Program-made: the position numbers and the translations under genes
Part shown: positions 8,887-18,567 of the stretch, in pieces
Layout of the letters: every line of letters starts with the position of its first letter
Numbering within the stretch: position 1 is the stretch's first letter
The notes under the pieces: generated by a model
Told to the model about the DNA's origin: nothing
The model's input: only the letters and a program-made list of their open reading frames with translations
Database searches by the model: none
Assembly (NCBI GenBank): GCA_003247575.1
Contig: QJZC01000026.1
Coordinates: 105,310-169,309 of the forward strand
DNA from: Pseudomonadota bacterium
GTDB taxonomy: Bacteria; Myxococcota_A; UBA9160; SZUA-336
Length of the DNA: 64,000 nucleotides
Reading direction: 5' to 3'

Positions 8887-9660
8887 TCAGTCCTGCCCGC
8901 CAGGATGGTCGCCCGCTGCGCGAACTCGCGCGCGCGCCTGCGCACGCAGCTCGCCTACTCGCTTCTGGCACAGCTCGAGGAGCGGCATCCGGTCGGCCGC
9001 CGTCATCCCACGGGTCGGAATCGGGTCGCCCACCTCGACTGCGATCGTATTCTTGAGCAGCGCCCCAGCGGCGGGCGGAAGACTTGCATACGTGCCCGCC
9101 AGCGCGACCGGCAGGATCGGCAGGCCCTCGGCAATCGCCGTAGCGAATGCCCCCTTCTTGAAGGGTCGAAAGCTGCCGTCCCGCGAGCGCGTTCCCTCGG
9201 CGAAGAACAGCAGCGAGACCTCTGGATCGCGCGCCTCCAGAGTCTCGCGGAGCCGTTTGACGTCGCCGCTGCCGCGACGCGTGACGGTGACGTTTCCCGT
9301 GGCGCGGAGGGCGTGACCGAAGACTGGAATCAGCATGATCTGCCGCTTGATCACGAAGCGGATCTTGAGCTGCGGTAGAGTCATCATCAGCGCGAATGGG
9401 TCGAGATTGCTCTCGTGATTGCTGACGACCACGTAGGGCAGATCTGCTGCGGCCTTATCGACGCCATTCGTGAGCAACCGGCCACCGGCGATGCGTACGA
9501 AACAGTAGGAGAAGATCCGGTACGCCCACTGAACGTTGCGTTGCCGCGGACGACCGAAAGCGGACTGCAGGAGTGCGCCGCTCGAGACGCAGAACAGGGT
9601 GATCGGGAGCACCACGAGGGCGACGATCGTTCTCGGGAGATTGGCGAGCCAGCGCGGCAT
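8887..9660 (-). CDS. PlsC-like 1-acylglycerol-3-phosphate acyltransferase
   Basis: A 257-residue membrane-associated acyltransferase. One hydrophobic segment spans about residues 10-33. The catalytic NHESNLD motif (His82, Asp87) and the FAEGTRSRDG phosphate-binding motif are both intact. The family transfers an acyl chain to lysophosphatidic acid or a related lysolipid. Variable alanine- and arginine-rich residues end the protein. The acyl-CoA synthetase lies 40 bases upstream, which suggests co-transcription. A -10-like TACTGT ends 7 bases before the ATG, and no ribosome site is seen. Confidence 0.88.
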   Translation of the reverse strand: MPRWLANLPRTIVALVVLPITLFCVSSGALLQSAFGRPRQRNVQWAYRIFSYCFVRIAGGRLLTNGVDKAAADLPYVVVSNHESNLDPFALMMTLPQLKIRFVIKRQIMLIPVFGHALRATGNVTVTRRGSGDVKRLRETLEARDPEVSLLFFAEGTRSRDGSFRPFKKGAFATAIAEGLPILPVALAGTYASLPPAAGALLKNTIAVEVGDPIPTRGMTAADRMPLLELCQKRVGELRAQARARVRAAGDHPGGQD

Positions 9661-9700
9661 GCGGGCTACAGTAACCCAGGATCTTCCCGGTGCGCAGCCG

Positions 9701-11344
9701 TCAGTCGGATTCCGGGTACGTGAGCAAGCGCTTCAGGACCTTTCCCGCGGGGTTGCGAGGTAGCTCCTCCAGAAAGACGACCTCGCGAGGTACCTTGAAG
9801 CGCGCGAGGTGTGTCCGTACGTACTCTTTGACCGCGGACTCGTCGAGGCTCCCATCCGGAAGCTGCACGACATACGCACGGAGCCTATGGCCGAACTCTT
9901 CGTCCGGTACACCGACCACGGCGGCCTCCGCGACGTCGGGGTGACCGAACAAGAGGTTCTCGATCTCGAGGGGAAACACGTTCTCCCCACCGGAGATCAC
10001 CATGTCGTCGCTGCGTCCCTCGACGAAGAGGCGCCCATCGGAGTCCAGGTAGCCCAGGTCGCCCGTGGCCATGTGTCCCTCGTGGACCTCCTTGCCTCCA
10101 CCTCCCGTGTACCGATCGAAGAGATTGCTCGTGCGCACGAAGATCCGCCCGCTCTGTCCCTGCGGGACCGCGCGCGCCTGTGCGTCGAGAACGCGAACGC
10201 TCACTTGTCTGGGTGCACGCCCGGCGGTTCCTGGAGCTGTGCGGAGGTCGTGCGGAGAGGCGACCGAGACCACTCCGACCTCGGTGGAGCCGTAGAGGTT
10301 GTGCAGCGTATCTCCGAATGCGTCCATCCAGCGGTGTGCGAGCGCGGCCGGTAGCGCGGATCCACTCACGACGACGCTCTCGAGACTCTCCATGGAAAAT
10401 CGCTTTCGCTCGGCGTCTGGAATGGCGAGCAGACGCTGCAGCATGACCGGGACGAGGCCGAGAACGCTCACCTCGAAGCGCTCGATGCTGGAGAGGATCG
10501 TAGTCGGGTCGAAGCGCGCGTGGGTGATCAGAGTCCCCCCGAGGCTCAGTGTCGACAACAGCAGCTTCAGTCCCCACGCATGGAAGAGTGGAGGGGCGAC
10601 CAGCACGCGCTGCCCGACTCTGAAGCCGAGACGAATCAGAATGTCGAGCTGTTCGAGCGAGTTCGCGGCTCGATCTACAGCGTCGAGGGTTCCGCGTTGT
10701 GCGCCCTTCGGCGTTCCCGTCGTACCGGAAGTCAGAATGATGGTACGCCCCGCCTGCGGTGGAGGTGTCCAGGCGCCGACCGCTTCGTAGGCTATAGCGT
10801 CGAGTCGCTCGAAGCTTCCCAGACCCTCGCCGGTCGTGTAGCCACCGTCGCCAGTCGTGTAGCAGGGCAGGGCGCCTAGATCGAGACCCGCAATGAAATC
10901 AGGGTCGCAGATCAGTCCACCGATTCCCTCCCGCTCGACGACTTCCAGGAGCTGTGGCCCGGCGAAGCTGGTATTCAGGAGTACGACATCGCAGCCGGCC
11001 TGTAGAGCCCCGCAGAGTCCCTCTACGAAGTGTCGCGAGTTTCGGCAGAGCAATCCGATGGAAGCGCGGTACCCGTGGCCGCGCCGATCCAGCCCGGCGG
11101 CGATGGCACGCAGTCGCGGCACGAGCTCGCGGTACGAGACCGCACCCGCATCATCGATGATCGCGGACTGGAGACCGCGCGTCTCCTTCCACGCATCCAT
11201 GGCTGCGCTGGGCGAGAACCCGTAGCGCTGAATGGCCAGCACCACGGGATCGAGGATCGTCGGATCGCCTCCAGTCAGCCGCTCCATGGCTGTGCGTACT
11301 TCCGCATCCTGCGCGCTTGCAGCAGCGTCTTCGCTCTGCGCCAA
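9701..11344 (-). CDS. Acyl-CoA synthetase (AMP-forming)
   Basis: A 547-residue ANL-superfamily ligase that activates a carboxylic acid through an acyl-adenylate and then forms the CoA ester. It has the P-loop ILTSGTTGTPKGA (around 200), YGSTEVG (A5), GYLDSDGRLFVEGRSDDMVI (A7-A8) and a C-terminal GKVLKR lysine region. The substrate cannot be read; medium or long fatty acids are likely. The start is TTG with GGAAGGAG just upstream. A short tandem repeat, YTTGDGG followed by YTTGEGL, lies near residues 158-171. It probably forms a unit with the PlsC-like gene. Confidence 0.9.
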   Translation of the reverse strand: MAQSEDAAASAQDAEVRTAMERLTGGDPTILDPVVLAIQRYGFSPSAAMDAWKETRGLQSAIIDDAGAVSYRELVPRLRAIAAGLDRRGHGYRASIGLLCRNSRHFVEGLCGALQAGCDVVLLNTSFAGPQLLEVVEREGIGGLICDPDFIAGLDLGALPCYTTGDGGYTTGEGLGSFERLDAIAYEAVGAWTPPPQAGRTIILTSGTTGTPKGAQRGTLDAVDRAANSLEQLDILIRLGFRVGQRVLVAPPLFHAWGLKLLLSTLSLGGTLITHARFDPTTILSSIERFEVSVLGLVPVMLQRLLAIPDAERKRFSMESLESVVVSGSALPAALAHRWMDAFGDTLHNLYGSTEVGVVSVASPHDLRTAPGTAGRAPRQVSVRVLDAQARAVPQGQSGRIFVRTSNLFDRYTGGGGKEVHEGHMATGDLGYLDSDGRLFVEGRSDDMVISGGENVFPLEIENLLFGHPDVAEAAVVGVPDEEFGHRLRAYVVQLPDGSLDESAVKEYVRTHLARFKVPREVVFLEELPRNPAGKVLKRLLTYPESD

Positions 11345-11467
11345 GGCGGGCTCCTTCCAACTCTCCGCGAGGGTAGGTTGTCTATCCTCCTATCCGTGTG
11401 TTCGGCTGTGTCGCTCTCCAGCTAGAGCGGTGAGTTGCGAGCTTGGCGAGTGTGGACGTCGTTGACG

Positions 11468-12823
11468 TCAGTAGCTCAGGAGGAAGAAGCGCGTGCTGCC
11501 GTCGCGTTCGACGAGCAGAAGCAGCTCGGGAGCAGCTAGCGCTTGCTGCAGCTGCTGGAGGTTGCCGCCGAGCGTGCGGCGGTTGGCTTCGAGGATCAGG
11601 TCTCCGAGCTGCAGTCCCGCGCGCGCGGCTGGCCCAGTCTGGTCGACCTCCGTGACGACGATGCCGCGCTTCACCGGGCGCAAGCTGAAGCGATTCGAGA
11701 GCTCGGAGTCCAGCTCGGCGAAGCCGAACCCCCAGGTGCTTCCCGACTGCGGCATGAGGGTACGATCCGTCGCCATCGCGACCTGTAGCTGAAGGGGCGA
11801 GCCGGCTCGCTCGACCAGGAGTCGAATGTTCTGACCCGGCTGCGTGCGCGCCACGGCCGCGATCAGGTCGTCGAAGGAGCTCAGCCGGGCGTCTGCAAAT
11901 TCCAGCAGGATGTCCTCGGCCTGCACCCCGGCCGCTGCGGCGGCCGAGTAGGGCTTGACGGAGTCTACCCGTACGCCCGACTTCTCGAGGCCGGCCTGGC
12001 GCGTTGGGTCCACCAGGACTCCGAGCTGAACCCGAGGCGGCTCCCGCCGCTCGAGCATGCGCAGGACCGATTCTCGGAGATCGTTCACGGGAACGGCGAG
12101 GGCAAGCGGGCCACTGCCCAGGATTGCGCCGAGGCCCAGCCGACGCACGGCTCGGTCGCTCTCCGCCGTCGAGATCATGCCGATCAGGCGCCCCCGCATG
12201 TCTACGATGGGCCCGCCTGCATATGAGGAGAGCATGGGCATGTCGACCTGCATCTGTCGGCTACCCAGCGCACTCTCGCCCGTCGCGCGCCCCTTCCACC
12301 CAGCCAGCAGGCCTTTGGCGACTGTCGGAATGTCTCCATCCGACTGTCCGAGAGCTAGCACCCACTCCCCCACACGCGAAGCGCTCGAGTCCCCGAGCGG
12401 AACCGGGATCAGCTTCGGAGCGGGAACACCCGCTGGGATTTCGAAGAGGGCGACACGCGTGTTCGGATCCTGATTCACCGGTAGTAGAGGAACGTCGGAT
12501 CCATCCCGGAAGTGGGCGCGGAGCTGTCGGCCTGCTCCGGTCAGGGCGCTCGACGTCACGATGTACCCTTCATCGGAGAGGACGATGCCCGTGCCGCGTA
12601 GAACCTGGCGCGGATTCTGCCTGCTGACTGCGTGCAGCACGACCACGGAAGCAGACACATCCTCGACGAGTTCGGCCAGCGATGGCGGGAGTCCCGGGGC
12701 GGGCCCGGGAGCGCCTTCCACGAACAGCCCGCCCGTCGGGCCCGCCGCGATCTCCGTGGCCAAGAAGCTCGCGCACGTCAGGCATGCGATCGCCAGCCAT
12801 AGCTTCGCTGTTCCGAAGCGCAT
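11468..12823 (-). CDS. HtrA-like pseudoprotease (catalytic triad lost)
   Basis: A 451-residue exported protein with the HtrA/DegP layout: signal sequence, trypsin-like domain and two C-terminal PDZ domains. Aligned with the active paralogue upstream, the catalytic His becomes Ala93 (TSSAL for TNNHV), the Asp becomes Arg123 (NTRVALFEI) and the Ser becomes Ala202 (SSYAGGP for PGNSGGP). It should not hydrolyse peptides. The N-terminal stretch FVEGAPGPAPG resembles FWVEGDSTPAPG in the upstream gene, indicating duplication and decay of the active site only. The ATG overlaps the upstream stop codon (TGATG), so translation is probably coupled. A scaffold, substrate-binding or inhibitory role is inferred. 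Confidence 0.88.
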   Translation of the reverse strand: MRFGTAKLWLAIACLTCASFLATEIAAGPTGGLFVEGAPGPAPGLPPSLAELVEDVSASVVVLHAVSRQNPRQVLRGTGIVLSDEGYIVTSSALTGAGRQLRAHFRDGSDVPLLPVNQDPNTRVALFEIPAGVPAPKLIPVPLGDSSASRVGEWVLALGQSDGDIPTVAKGLLAGWKGRATGESALGSRQMQVDMPMLSSYAGGPIVDMRGRLIGMISTAESDRAVRRLGLGAILGSGPLALAVPVNDLRESVLRMLERREPPRVQLGVLVDPTRQAGLEKSGVRVDSVKPYSAAAAAGVQAEDILLEFADARLSSFDDLIAAVARTQPGQNIRLLVERAGSPLQLQVAMATDRTLMPQSGSTWGFGFAELDSELSNRFSLRPVKRGIVVTEVDQTGPAARAGLQLGDLILEANRRTLGGNLQQLQQALAAPELLLLVERDGSTRFFLLSY

Positions 12824-14310
12824 CAGCGTGTACCTGAGCGTGCGAGGGTGAGCAACAGAGTGCGGTCTTCGCGCCGAACCAGCAGCACGAGCAGCTCGTC
12901 CGAGAGGCTGTCGGTGAGTTCGGCCACCGATCCGACACCGCGCTGGTTCGCCTCCAGGATGATGTCGTCCGGGCGTAGCCCCTGGCGCTCGGCCGGCCCG
13001 TTCCGAATCACGCGGGTGACCCGCAATCCGCGTCCCTGCGATCCGAGCCCGAGGCGCTGCCTCAGTGACGGTTGCACTTCCTCGACGTCGAAGCCCCACG
13101 ACTCGATTCCCGCGGGCTCGTCGGACTGCTCTGTGTCGTCGTCGTTCGAGCCCAGTTCGATCTGCTCGGCGGGAGTGGAATCCCCGGCCAGGCTGCCGAG
13201 GGTGGCCGTCAGCTGCTGAGTCCTGCCGCGGCGGAAGATCTCGATCTCGACCTCGGTGCCCGGGGCTTCGCTCCCGACGGCGCGCGGGAGATCGGCCATG
13301 CGCGTGATCTCAAAGCGGCCGAAGCGCACGATGATGTCTCCCGGCTCCAGCTGGCCGACCACTGGGCTCTCGGGTAGGACCATCCCGATCAACGCGCCGC
13401 GTGGGCCGTCCAGCCCGAAGACGCGAGCCATGGGTGCGGTCACCTCCTGGATCTGCACACCCAGCCATCCGCGCGTCGCGCCCCCGCTCTCGCGCAGCTG
13501 TGGGAGCAACGCCTTCGCGAGGTTGATCGGAATGGCGAAGCCGATCCCGGTGGTCCCTCCGGACATCGTGGTGCGGATCGCCGAGATGATTCCAACCACG
13601 CGGCCGGCCGTGTCCACCAGGGGGCCGCCCGAGTTGCCCGGGTTGATGTTGGCATCGGTCTGCAGGAAGTCGTCGTAGCTCGACATGTCGAGCGACCGAC
13701 CGCGTGCCGACAGGATGCCCGCCGTGACCGAGTGCTCGAAGCCGAAGGGGTTGCCGATCGCAAGGACCCAGTCGCCCACACGCACCCGGTCGGAGTCTCC
13801 CAGAGGCGCCGTGGGCAGCGGCCGCGGGCTCTCGACCTTGATCAGGGCGAGGTCGCTCACGCTGTCTTGCCCGACGATTTCAGCAGCGAGCTCGAGTCCG
13901 TCGAGGAACTTGACCTTGATCGTGTCGGTGTCTTCCACGACGTGATTGTTCGTCGCGATATATCCGTCAGAGGAGAGCACGAAACCCGATCCACTCGCGG
14001 TCTCCGGCACTTCGAGCGCTCGATCCGGGGGTGAGAAGAACGGGGAGCCCTCCTCCTGGAAGGGCTCGAGCTTCTCTCGCATCTCGTCGATCGAGCTCTG
14101 CAGGGATTCTCGACGCTTCGTGACCTCGATGAAGACGACCGCGGGGGACACCTGCGTCGCGAGCTCCGCGAAGCTGTCGGGGCGGCCCGGCGCCGGAGTC
14201 GAGTCTCCCTCGACCCAGAAGGCCTCGCTGGCTTGCGAGGTCTCCGTCAGCGCAACTGAGGTGAAGCCGGCGAGCAGCAGGGACGCGATTCTGAGGAAGC
14301 GAAGGAACAT
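12823..14310 (-). CDS. HtrA/DegP-family serine protease, active
   Basis: A 495-residue periplasmic or secreted protease. An N-terminal signal sequence ends near SQA. The trypsin-like domain has an intact triad: His123 in TNNHV, Asp153 in SDLAL and Ser227 in PGNSGGP. Two PDZ domains follow, separated by an acidic linker near residues 370-400. HtrA proteins degrade or refold misfolded envelope proteins. It is coupled by overlap to the triad-less paralogue downstream, so the two are likely made in similar amounts. Another HtrA gene lies 86 bases upstream. Confidence 0.93.
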   Translation of the reverse strand: MFLRFLRIASLLLAGFTSVALTETSQASEAFWVEGDSTPAPGRPDSFAELATQVSPAVVFIEVTKRRESLQSSIDEMREKLEPFQEEGSPFFSPPDRALEVPETASGSGFVLSSDGYIATNNHVVEDTDTIKVKFLDGLELAAEIVGQDSVSDLALIKVESPRPLPTAPLGDSDRVRVGDWVLAIGNPFGFEHSVTAGILSARGRSLDMSSYDDFLQTDANINPGNSGGPLVDTAGRVVGIISAIRTTMSGGTTGIGFAIPINLAKALLPQLRESGGATRGWLGVQIQEVTAPMARVFGLDGPRGALIGMVLPESPVVGQLEPGDIIVRFGRFEITRMADLPRAVGSEAPGTEVEIEIFRRGRTQQLTATLGSLAGDSTPAEQIELGSNDDDTEQSDEPAGIESWGFDVEEVQPSLRQRLGLGSQGRGLRVTRVIRNGPAERQGLRPDDIILEANQRGVGSVAELTDSLSDELLVLLVRREDRTLLLTLARSGTR

Positions 14311-14396
14311 GCTCTTATTCTCCCACGAAAGCCGGTTCGCCGGTGAGTCTCCCTCGAGTTCGGCTGGATCTTGCGCGTTCGTTTGGAGCTCCGGGA

Positions 14397-15761
14397 TCAG
14401 GACAAGGACAGCGCCAGTCGTGCGCGTTCTCGTCCGCGTTGCACCAGCAGGATGGCTCGGTCGCGTCCGCGCAGCTTGAGGATGACCTCGCGTACGGCCT
14501 CCGGATTCGGAATCGCGACGCGTCCTACCGCCCAGATGACGTCTCCGGGAAGCAGTCGGCGACCCGCTAGACTTCCGGGGGTGATCTCGTCGATGACCAT
14601 GCCGCGCTGTCCGTAGTAGCGCGCTTCTTCTTCGGTCATGGGTCGCAAGGTGAAGCCCAGCATCAGCCGCGACAGCTCGTCCGCCACGTTGATCGGCATC
14701 GCCTCCGCGCGTACTTCGAGCTCGAGCGTCTTGCCTCCGCGCGCGATGCGTACGCGCGCGGCATCTCCTTCGGTGATGCCGCGCAGAATCTCGAAGTAGT
14801 TGCGTGAGGACTGGACGGGAATGTCATCGAGGCTCAGCAGGACGTCGTCCGCTCGAATGCCTGCCTTCTCTGCGGGCGAGTTCGCGAAGACGAACTGGAT
14901 CCGGGTTCCGCGCGCCTCCCGCGCCGACGGCCCTTCGCGCAGGCTCTGCTCCTGCGTCCACAAGCCCAGCCAGATCGGAATCACCTCACCGAAGTTGATG
15001 AGGTCATCCATGATCCGTCGGGCACGCTCGATCGGGATGGCGAACCCGATTCCTTCGAGAATCGCGGTGTTGATGCCGATCACCTCACCATCGAGGTTGA
15101 GCAAGGGTCCGCCCGAGTTCCCGGGATTGATGCTCGCATCCGTTTGTAGGAAGCCGTGGTACTCCGAATTCTTGCTGCGCACCGAGCGGTTCGTTGCGGA
15201 GAGCACACCGGTGGTCACCGTATGGTTCAGGCCGAACGGATTGCCGATGGCCACGACGGTCTCACCGATCAGAAGATCTCCGTCGCGCGCGAGCGGCGCG
15301 ACCGGAAGTGTGTCGGCGCCTTCGATCTTGAGCACGGCGAGGTCCGTCTCCGGATCTGCACCCACCAGGACGCCGGGATACTCGCGACCATCTACCAGGC
15401 TCACCCAGATCTTCTCCGCCCCGGCCAGCACGTGCTCGTTCGTGAGCACGTAACCGGCTGCATCGACGATCACCCCGGTACCCAGGGTCTGTTCGGGAAC
15501 GTCCGGGGCGCGTTCGAAGAACTGCTCGAAGAAGGGATCGCGCGGGAAGAACGGGTTGTTCGGCCGCTCAGGACGAAACTCCGTCGTGATGTTGACCGTC
15601 GCGGGGGCCACCCGCTCCACCGCGCGTACGACCGGAGTTCGGCGAGCACTCGAGGGCTCCGGATTCGGGGGTTCGGGATTCGCGACCGCCGACGTGCTGT
15701 AGGCGCAGCCGAGCCAGGCGGCCGCCAAGAGAGTCCAGCAAGGTCGACTGCGGATCCACAT
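14397..15761 (-). CDS. HtrA/DegP-family serine protease
   Basis: A 454-residue exported protease. A hydrophobic N-terminus is followed by a Pro/Glu-rich segment (PEPPNPEPSS). The trypsin-like domain shows TNEHV, TDLAVLKI and PGNSGGP, so all three catalytic residues are present. Two PDZ domains follow. A cysteine in WLGC near residue 19 is a poor lipobox match; standard signal-peptidase cleavage is as likely. It starts 3 bases after the upstream HtrA gene ends, a clear sign of co-transcription. Confidence 0.92.
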   Translation of the reverse strand: MWIRSRPCWTLLAAAWLGCAYSTSAVANPEPPNPEPSSARRTPVVRAVERVAPATVNITTEFRPERPNNPFFPRDPFFEQFFERAPDVPEQTLGTGVIVDAAGYVLTNEHVLAGAEKIWVSLVDGREYPGVLVGADPETDLAVLKIEGADTLPVAPLARDGDLLIGETVVAIGNPFGLNHTVTTGVLSATNRSVRSKNSEYHGFLQTDASINPGNSGGPLLNLDGEVIGINTAILEGIGFAIPIERARRIMDDLINFGEVIPIWLGLWTQEQSLREGPSAREARGTRIQFVFANSPAEKAGIRADDVLLSLDDIPVQSSRNYFEILRGITEGDAARVRIARGGKTLELEVRAEAMPINVADELSRLMLGFTLRPMTEEEARYYGQRGMVIDEITPGSLAGRRLLPGDVIWAVGRVAIPNPEAVREVILKLRGRDRAILLVQRGRERARLALSLS

Positions 15762-15764
15762 TGC

Positions 15765-17135
15765 TCAGCTTCGCTCCTTGACTGTGGATCCGGCGGACCC
15801 GGTGGCTGGTTGTGCGGTCGCCCGCGGAGTGATCAGCAGAAAGCGCGTGTCCTCTCCGCGTCGTGTCTGGATCAGGAAGGGCTTTCCCTCGGGCACCTTC
15901 CGTAGCGCATCTCGGAAGCTCTGGATATCGGTGATTCCTTGATCTTCGATCCGTTCTACGAGGTCGCCGGGGCCCATGTTGGCCTCGGCTGCCTCGGAGC
16001 CGCGCTCGACGAACGAGACCATGACACCGTCGCGCGTCCTCAGGCGGTGTTGTCGGTAGAGAGCTTCGGTGATCTCCTGGACGGTGAATCCGTACGGTGT
16101 CTCCTCTTCGTCCGGGACGACCTTGGGCTGCTGGCCCAGCGTGACCATCAGCTTCTGCTGTTTGCCGTCGCGGCGCACCTCGACGGTGACCTTCTTGCCG
16201 ACGCTCGAGCGAGCCACCAGGCGTTGGAAGGTGCCCAGGTCTTCCTCTTTCTCGGCTTCGACTCGATTGCCGTCGAACTGGGTGATGATGTCACCCACGC
16301 GCAGGCCGGACAGCTCCGCGGGTGACTCGCTGGCGACACCGTTTACGATCACGCCCGTCACGTCGCCGACCTTCCAGTAGTCTGCGAGCTCGCGGCTGAG
16401 CGGCTGCAGCGAGATGCCGAGATAGCCTCGCGCGATTCCGGCGCCGAGTAGATCGGCCGCTACGCGCTTGGCCGTGTTGATCGGAATCGTGAATCCGATC
16501 CCGCGTCCCTGGCCGCGCGAGTTGATCCCGACCACACGCCCCTCCAGGTCCACGAGCGGGCCGCCCGACGACCCGCGGTCGATCATGGCGTCGGTCTGGA
16601 TGAAGTCGTTGAGCAGGTTCGAGGCGCTCAGATCGCGGCCCATCGCCGAGACGATCCCGAGCGAGACCGTGCCATCGAGACCGTAGGGGTTGCCGATTGC
16701 GATCACCCATTGGCCGACCTTGAGCTGCTCCGAGTCGCCGACCTCGGCCGCGTCGAAGGAGGCTTCGCCCGCTCGTGGGGCGATGCGCAGCACGGCGAGA
16801 TCGGTCAGCTTGTCGGTGCCCACGACTTCCGCGGGATAGCGTCCCGGGCGTCCGGGAACGACGACACTGACTTTCTCTGCTCGCTCGACGACATGTTCGT
16901 TGGTCAGCACGACTCCATCCTTCGACCACATGAAGCCGGAGCCCGTGACCAGGTTGCGCGAGGTGTTCTGTCTCACCGCAGCCTCGATGTAGACGACGGA
17001 TGGCCGCAGTTCGTCGCCGACCCGGATGATGCGTTGCTGCAAGGCGGTCAAGGGGTCGTCGGCACGCGCGGGCCAGGCGGAGCACCCGATCGTCGAAAGT
17101 GTCAGCAGGAGGAAGCAGAGGAAGGCGCGATGCAT
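15765..17135 (-). CDS. HtrA/DegP-family serine protease
   Basis: A 456-residue exported protease, the first of four in a row. The signal region [21 protein letters not shown] could be cut after ARA or, less likely, lipidated at the cysteine. The triad lies in TNEHVV, TDLAVLRI and RGSSGGP, with Ser in place of the usual Asn before the nucleophile. Two PDZ domains follow. The ATG at 17135, with GGAGAT 8 bases upstream, is preferred to a start 31 codons earlier. The first 34 bases overlap the end of thiE in another frame, so thiamine and protease genes may share a transcript. Confidence 0.92.
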   Translation of the reverse strand: MHRAFLCFLLLTLSTIGCSAWPARADDPLTALQQRIIRVGDELRPSVVYIEAAVRQNTSRNLVTGSGFMWSKDGVVLTNEHVVERAEKVSVVVPGRPGRYPAEVVGTDKLTDLAVLRIAPRAGEASFDAAEVGDSEQLKVGQWVIAIGNPYGLDGTVSLGIVSAMGRDLSASNLLNDFIQTDAMIDRGSSGGPLVDLEGRVVGINSRGQGRGIGFTIPINTAKRVAADLLGAGIARGYLGISLQPLSRELADYWKVGDVTGVIVNGVASESPAELSGLRVGDIITQFDGNRVEAEKEEDLGTFQRLVARSSVGKKVTVEVRRDGKQQKLMVTLGQQPKVVPDEEETPYGFTVQEITEALYRQHRLRTRDGVMVSFVERGSEAAEANMGPGDLVERIEDQGITDIQSFRDALRKVPEGKPFLIQTRRGEDTRFLLITPRATAQPATGSAGSTVKERS

Positions 17136-17755
17136 GGCGTGATCTCCGCGAGAGGTCGATGGAAGTCCTGTGCAGCGGACTCCACGTCGGCCGCTGCTCC
17201 GAGCGATGAGACCGTGGCGATGCCCCACGCTCCGCTTCTCAAGATTCCACGCGTTTGGGCGGGCGTCACCCCTCCGAGCGCCAGCACCGGAATGGCCAGG
17301 CCTCGCACTGCGCGCGCGAGGCCTTCCACACCGAGCGGACGCGCTCCCGGCTTGGAGTCGGTGGCGAAGATGGGCGAGAGGGTCACGTAGTCGGCTCCCG
17401 CGGCTTCGGCACGCAGCGCCTCGTCAGCGGAGTGCGCCGAGTAACCGAGCCACAGCCCGCGTCCCGCCAAGCGCCGCGCGCGCGCGAGCGGCATCGAGTC
17501 GGCGGTCAGCTGGACCCCGTCCAGCCGATAGGCGAGGGCATGGTCGAGCCTGCGGCTGACGACGATCCGGAGTCCCCGTTGGCGGAGCGGCTCGAGTCGC
17601 GCGAGCAAGCGCTCGAAGGCTTGCTCGCAAAGATCGAATTCCCGTAGCAGGACCGCGCCGACCCCGCCACGCGCCCCCGCCTGGATCACGTCCTCGACGG
17701 GACGGCCGCCCGTTCCCCGCACCCCGTCGGTGACGTACCAGAGCCGCGGAATCAC
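17102..17755 (-). CDS. thiE: Thiamine-phosphate synthase family protein (ThiE/TenI)
   Basis: A 217-residue TIM barrel. The family couples the thiazole phosphate to the pyrimidine diphosphate to make thiamine phosphate. Seen are VLLRE near 36, [15 protein letters not shown], and the phosphate loops [25 protein letters not shown] and GIATVSSL. TenI-type homologues share these features, so a minor doubt remains. The GTG start overlaps the thiG stop (GTGA). The context thiS-thiG-thiE supports the assignment. Confidence 0.85.
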   Translation of the reverse strand: MIPRLWYVTDGVRGTGGRPVEDVIQAGARGGVGAVLLREFDLCEQAFERLLARLEPLRQRGLRIVVSRRLDHALAYRLDGVQLTADSMPLARARRLAGRGLWLGYSAHSADEALRAEAAGADYVTLSPIFATDSKPGARPLGVEGLARAVRGLAIPVLALGGVTPAQTRGILRSGAWGIATVSSLGAAADVESAAQDFHRPLAEITPCIAPSSASSC

Positions 17756-18567
17756 GTGAGCTCGATCCGACCCTCCTCGGGGCTGGAGGCCGCTGCGTGC
17801 AAGCGCCGCGGCATTCGGCCCGCTTCGTAGGCGAGCCGGCCAGCCTGGACGCCGAGGCGCATGGCGTGTGCCATCTTGATCGGGTCCTTGGCGAGGGCGA
17901 TTCCCGTGTTCATCAGGACGGCGGTCGCTCCGAGCTCCATCGCGATCGCGGCATCCGAGGCGGTTCCCACGCCGGCGTCCACGATTACGGGGACCTCGAC
18001 CGACTCGAGGATGATCCGCAGGTTGATTGGGTTGCGGATGCCGAGTCCGGACCCGATCGGAGCTGCCAACGGCATGACCGCCGCACAGCCCAGGTCCTGG
18101 AGGCGCTGACAGGCCACGACGTCGTCGGTGATGTACGGCAGGACCGTGAATCCTTCTGCGACCAGGATGCGCGCGGCCTCGAGGGTGCCCGCTACGTCGG
18201 GGAAGAGCGTGCGCGGATCACCGATCACTTCGAGCTTGATCAGTCGCGTGTCGAGCAGCTCGCGGGCGAGGCGGGCCGTGACCAGTGCCTCGTCAACGGT
18301 GAAACAGCCTGCGGTATTCGGGAGCAGCACGAAGCGATCGGGAGGAATGTGGTGGAGCAGCGAGTCGGCGTCGGTCGCAGACAGATCCACGCGGCGCACC
18401 GCGACGGTCACCATCTCGGCGCCGCTGGCATCGAGCGCGGCACGATTCTGCGCGTAGGACGCATAGCGTCCCGTGCCGATGATGAGTCGTGAGCGGAAGA
18501 CGTGCTCTCCTAGCTGGTAGGTTTGCGCGGCGAGCGCATCGTCGGCTGCCGGATGCGTCGAAGACAT
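17752..18567 (-). CDS. thiG: Thiazole synthase
   Basis: A 271-residue enzyme forming the thiazole ring of thiamine from deoxyxylulose phosphate, ThiS thiocarboxylate and dehydroglycine. Family blocks seen are [47 protein letters not shown] and [21 protein letters not shown]. The ATG at 18567 overlaps the thiS stop as TGATG, and AGGAGGAGG, which also encodes the end of ThiS, serves as its ribosome site. The open frame upstream of this start is not conserved. Confidence 0.95.
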   Translation of the reverse strand: MSSTHPAADDALAAQTYQLGEHVFRSRLIIGTGRYASYAQNRAALDASGAEMVTVAVRRVDLSATDADSLLHHIPPDRFVLLPNTAGCFTVDEALVTARLARELLDTRLIKLEVIGDPRTLFPDVAGTLEAARILVAEGFTVLPYITDDVVACQRLQDLGCAAVMPLAAPIGSGLGIRNPINLRIILESVEVPVIVDAGVGTASDAAIAMELGATAVLMNTGIALAKDPIKMAHAMRLGVQAGRLAYEAGRMPRRLHAAASSPEEGRIELT

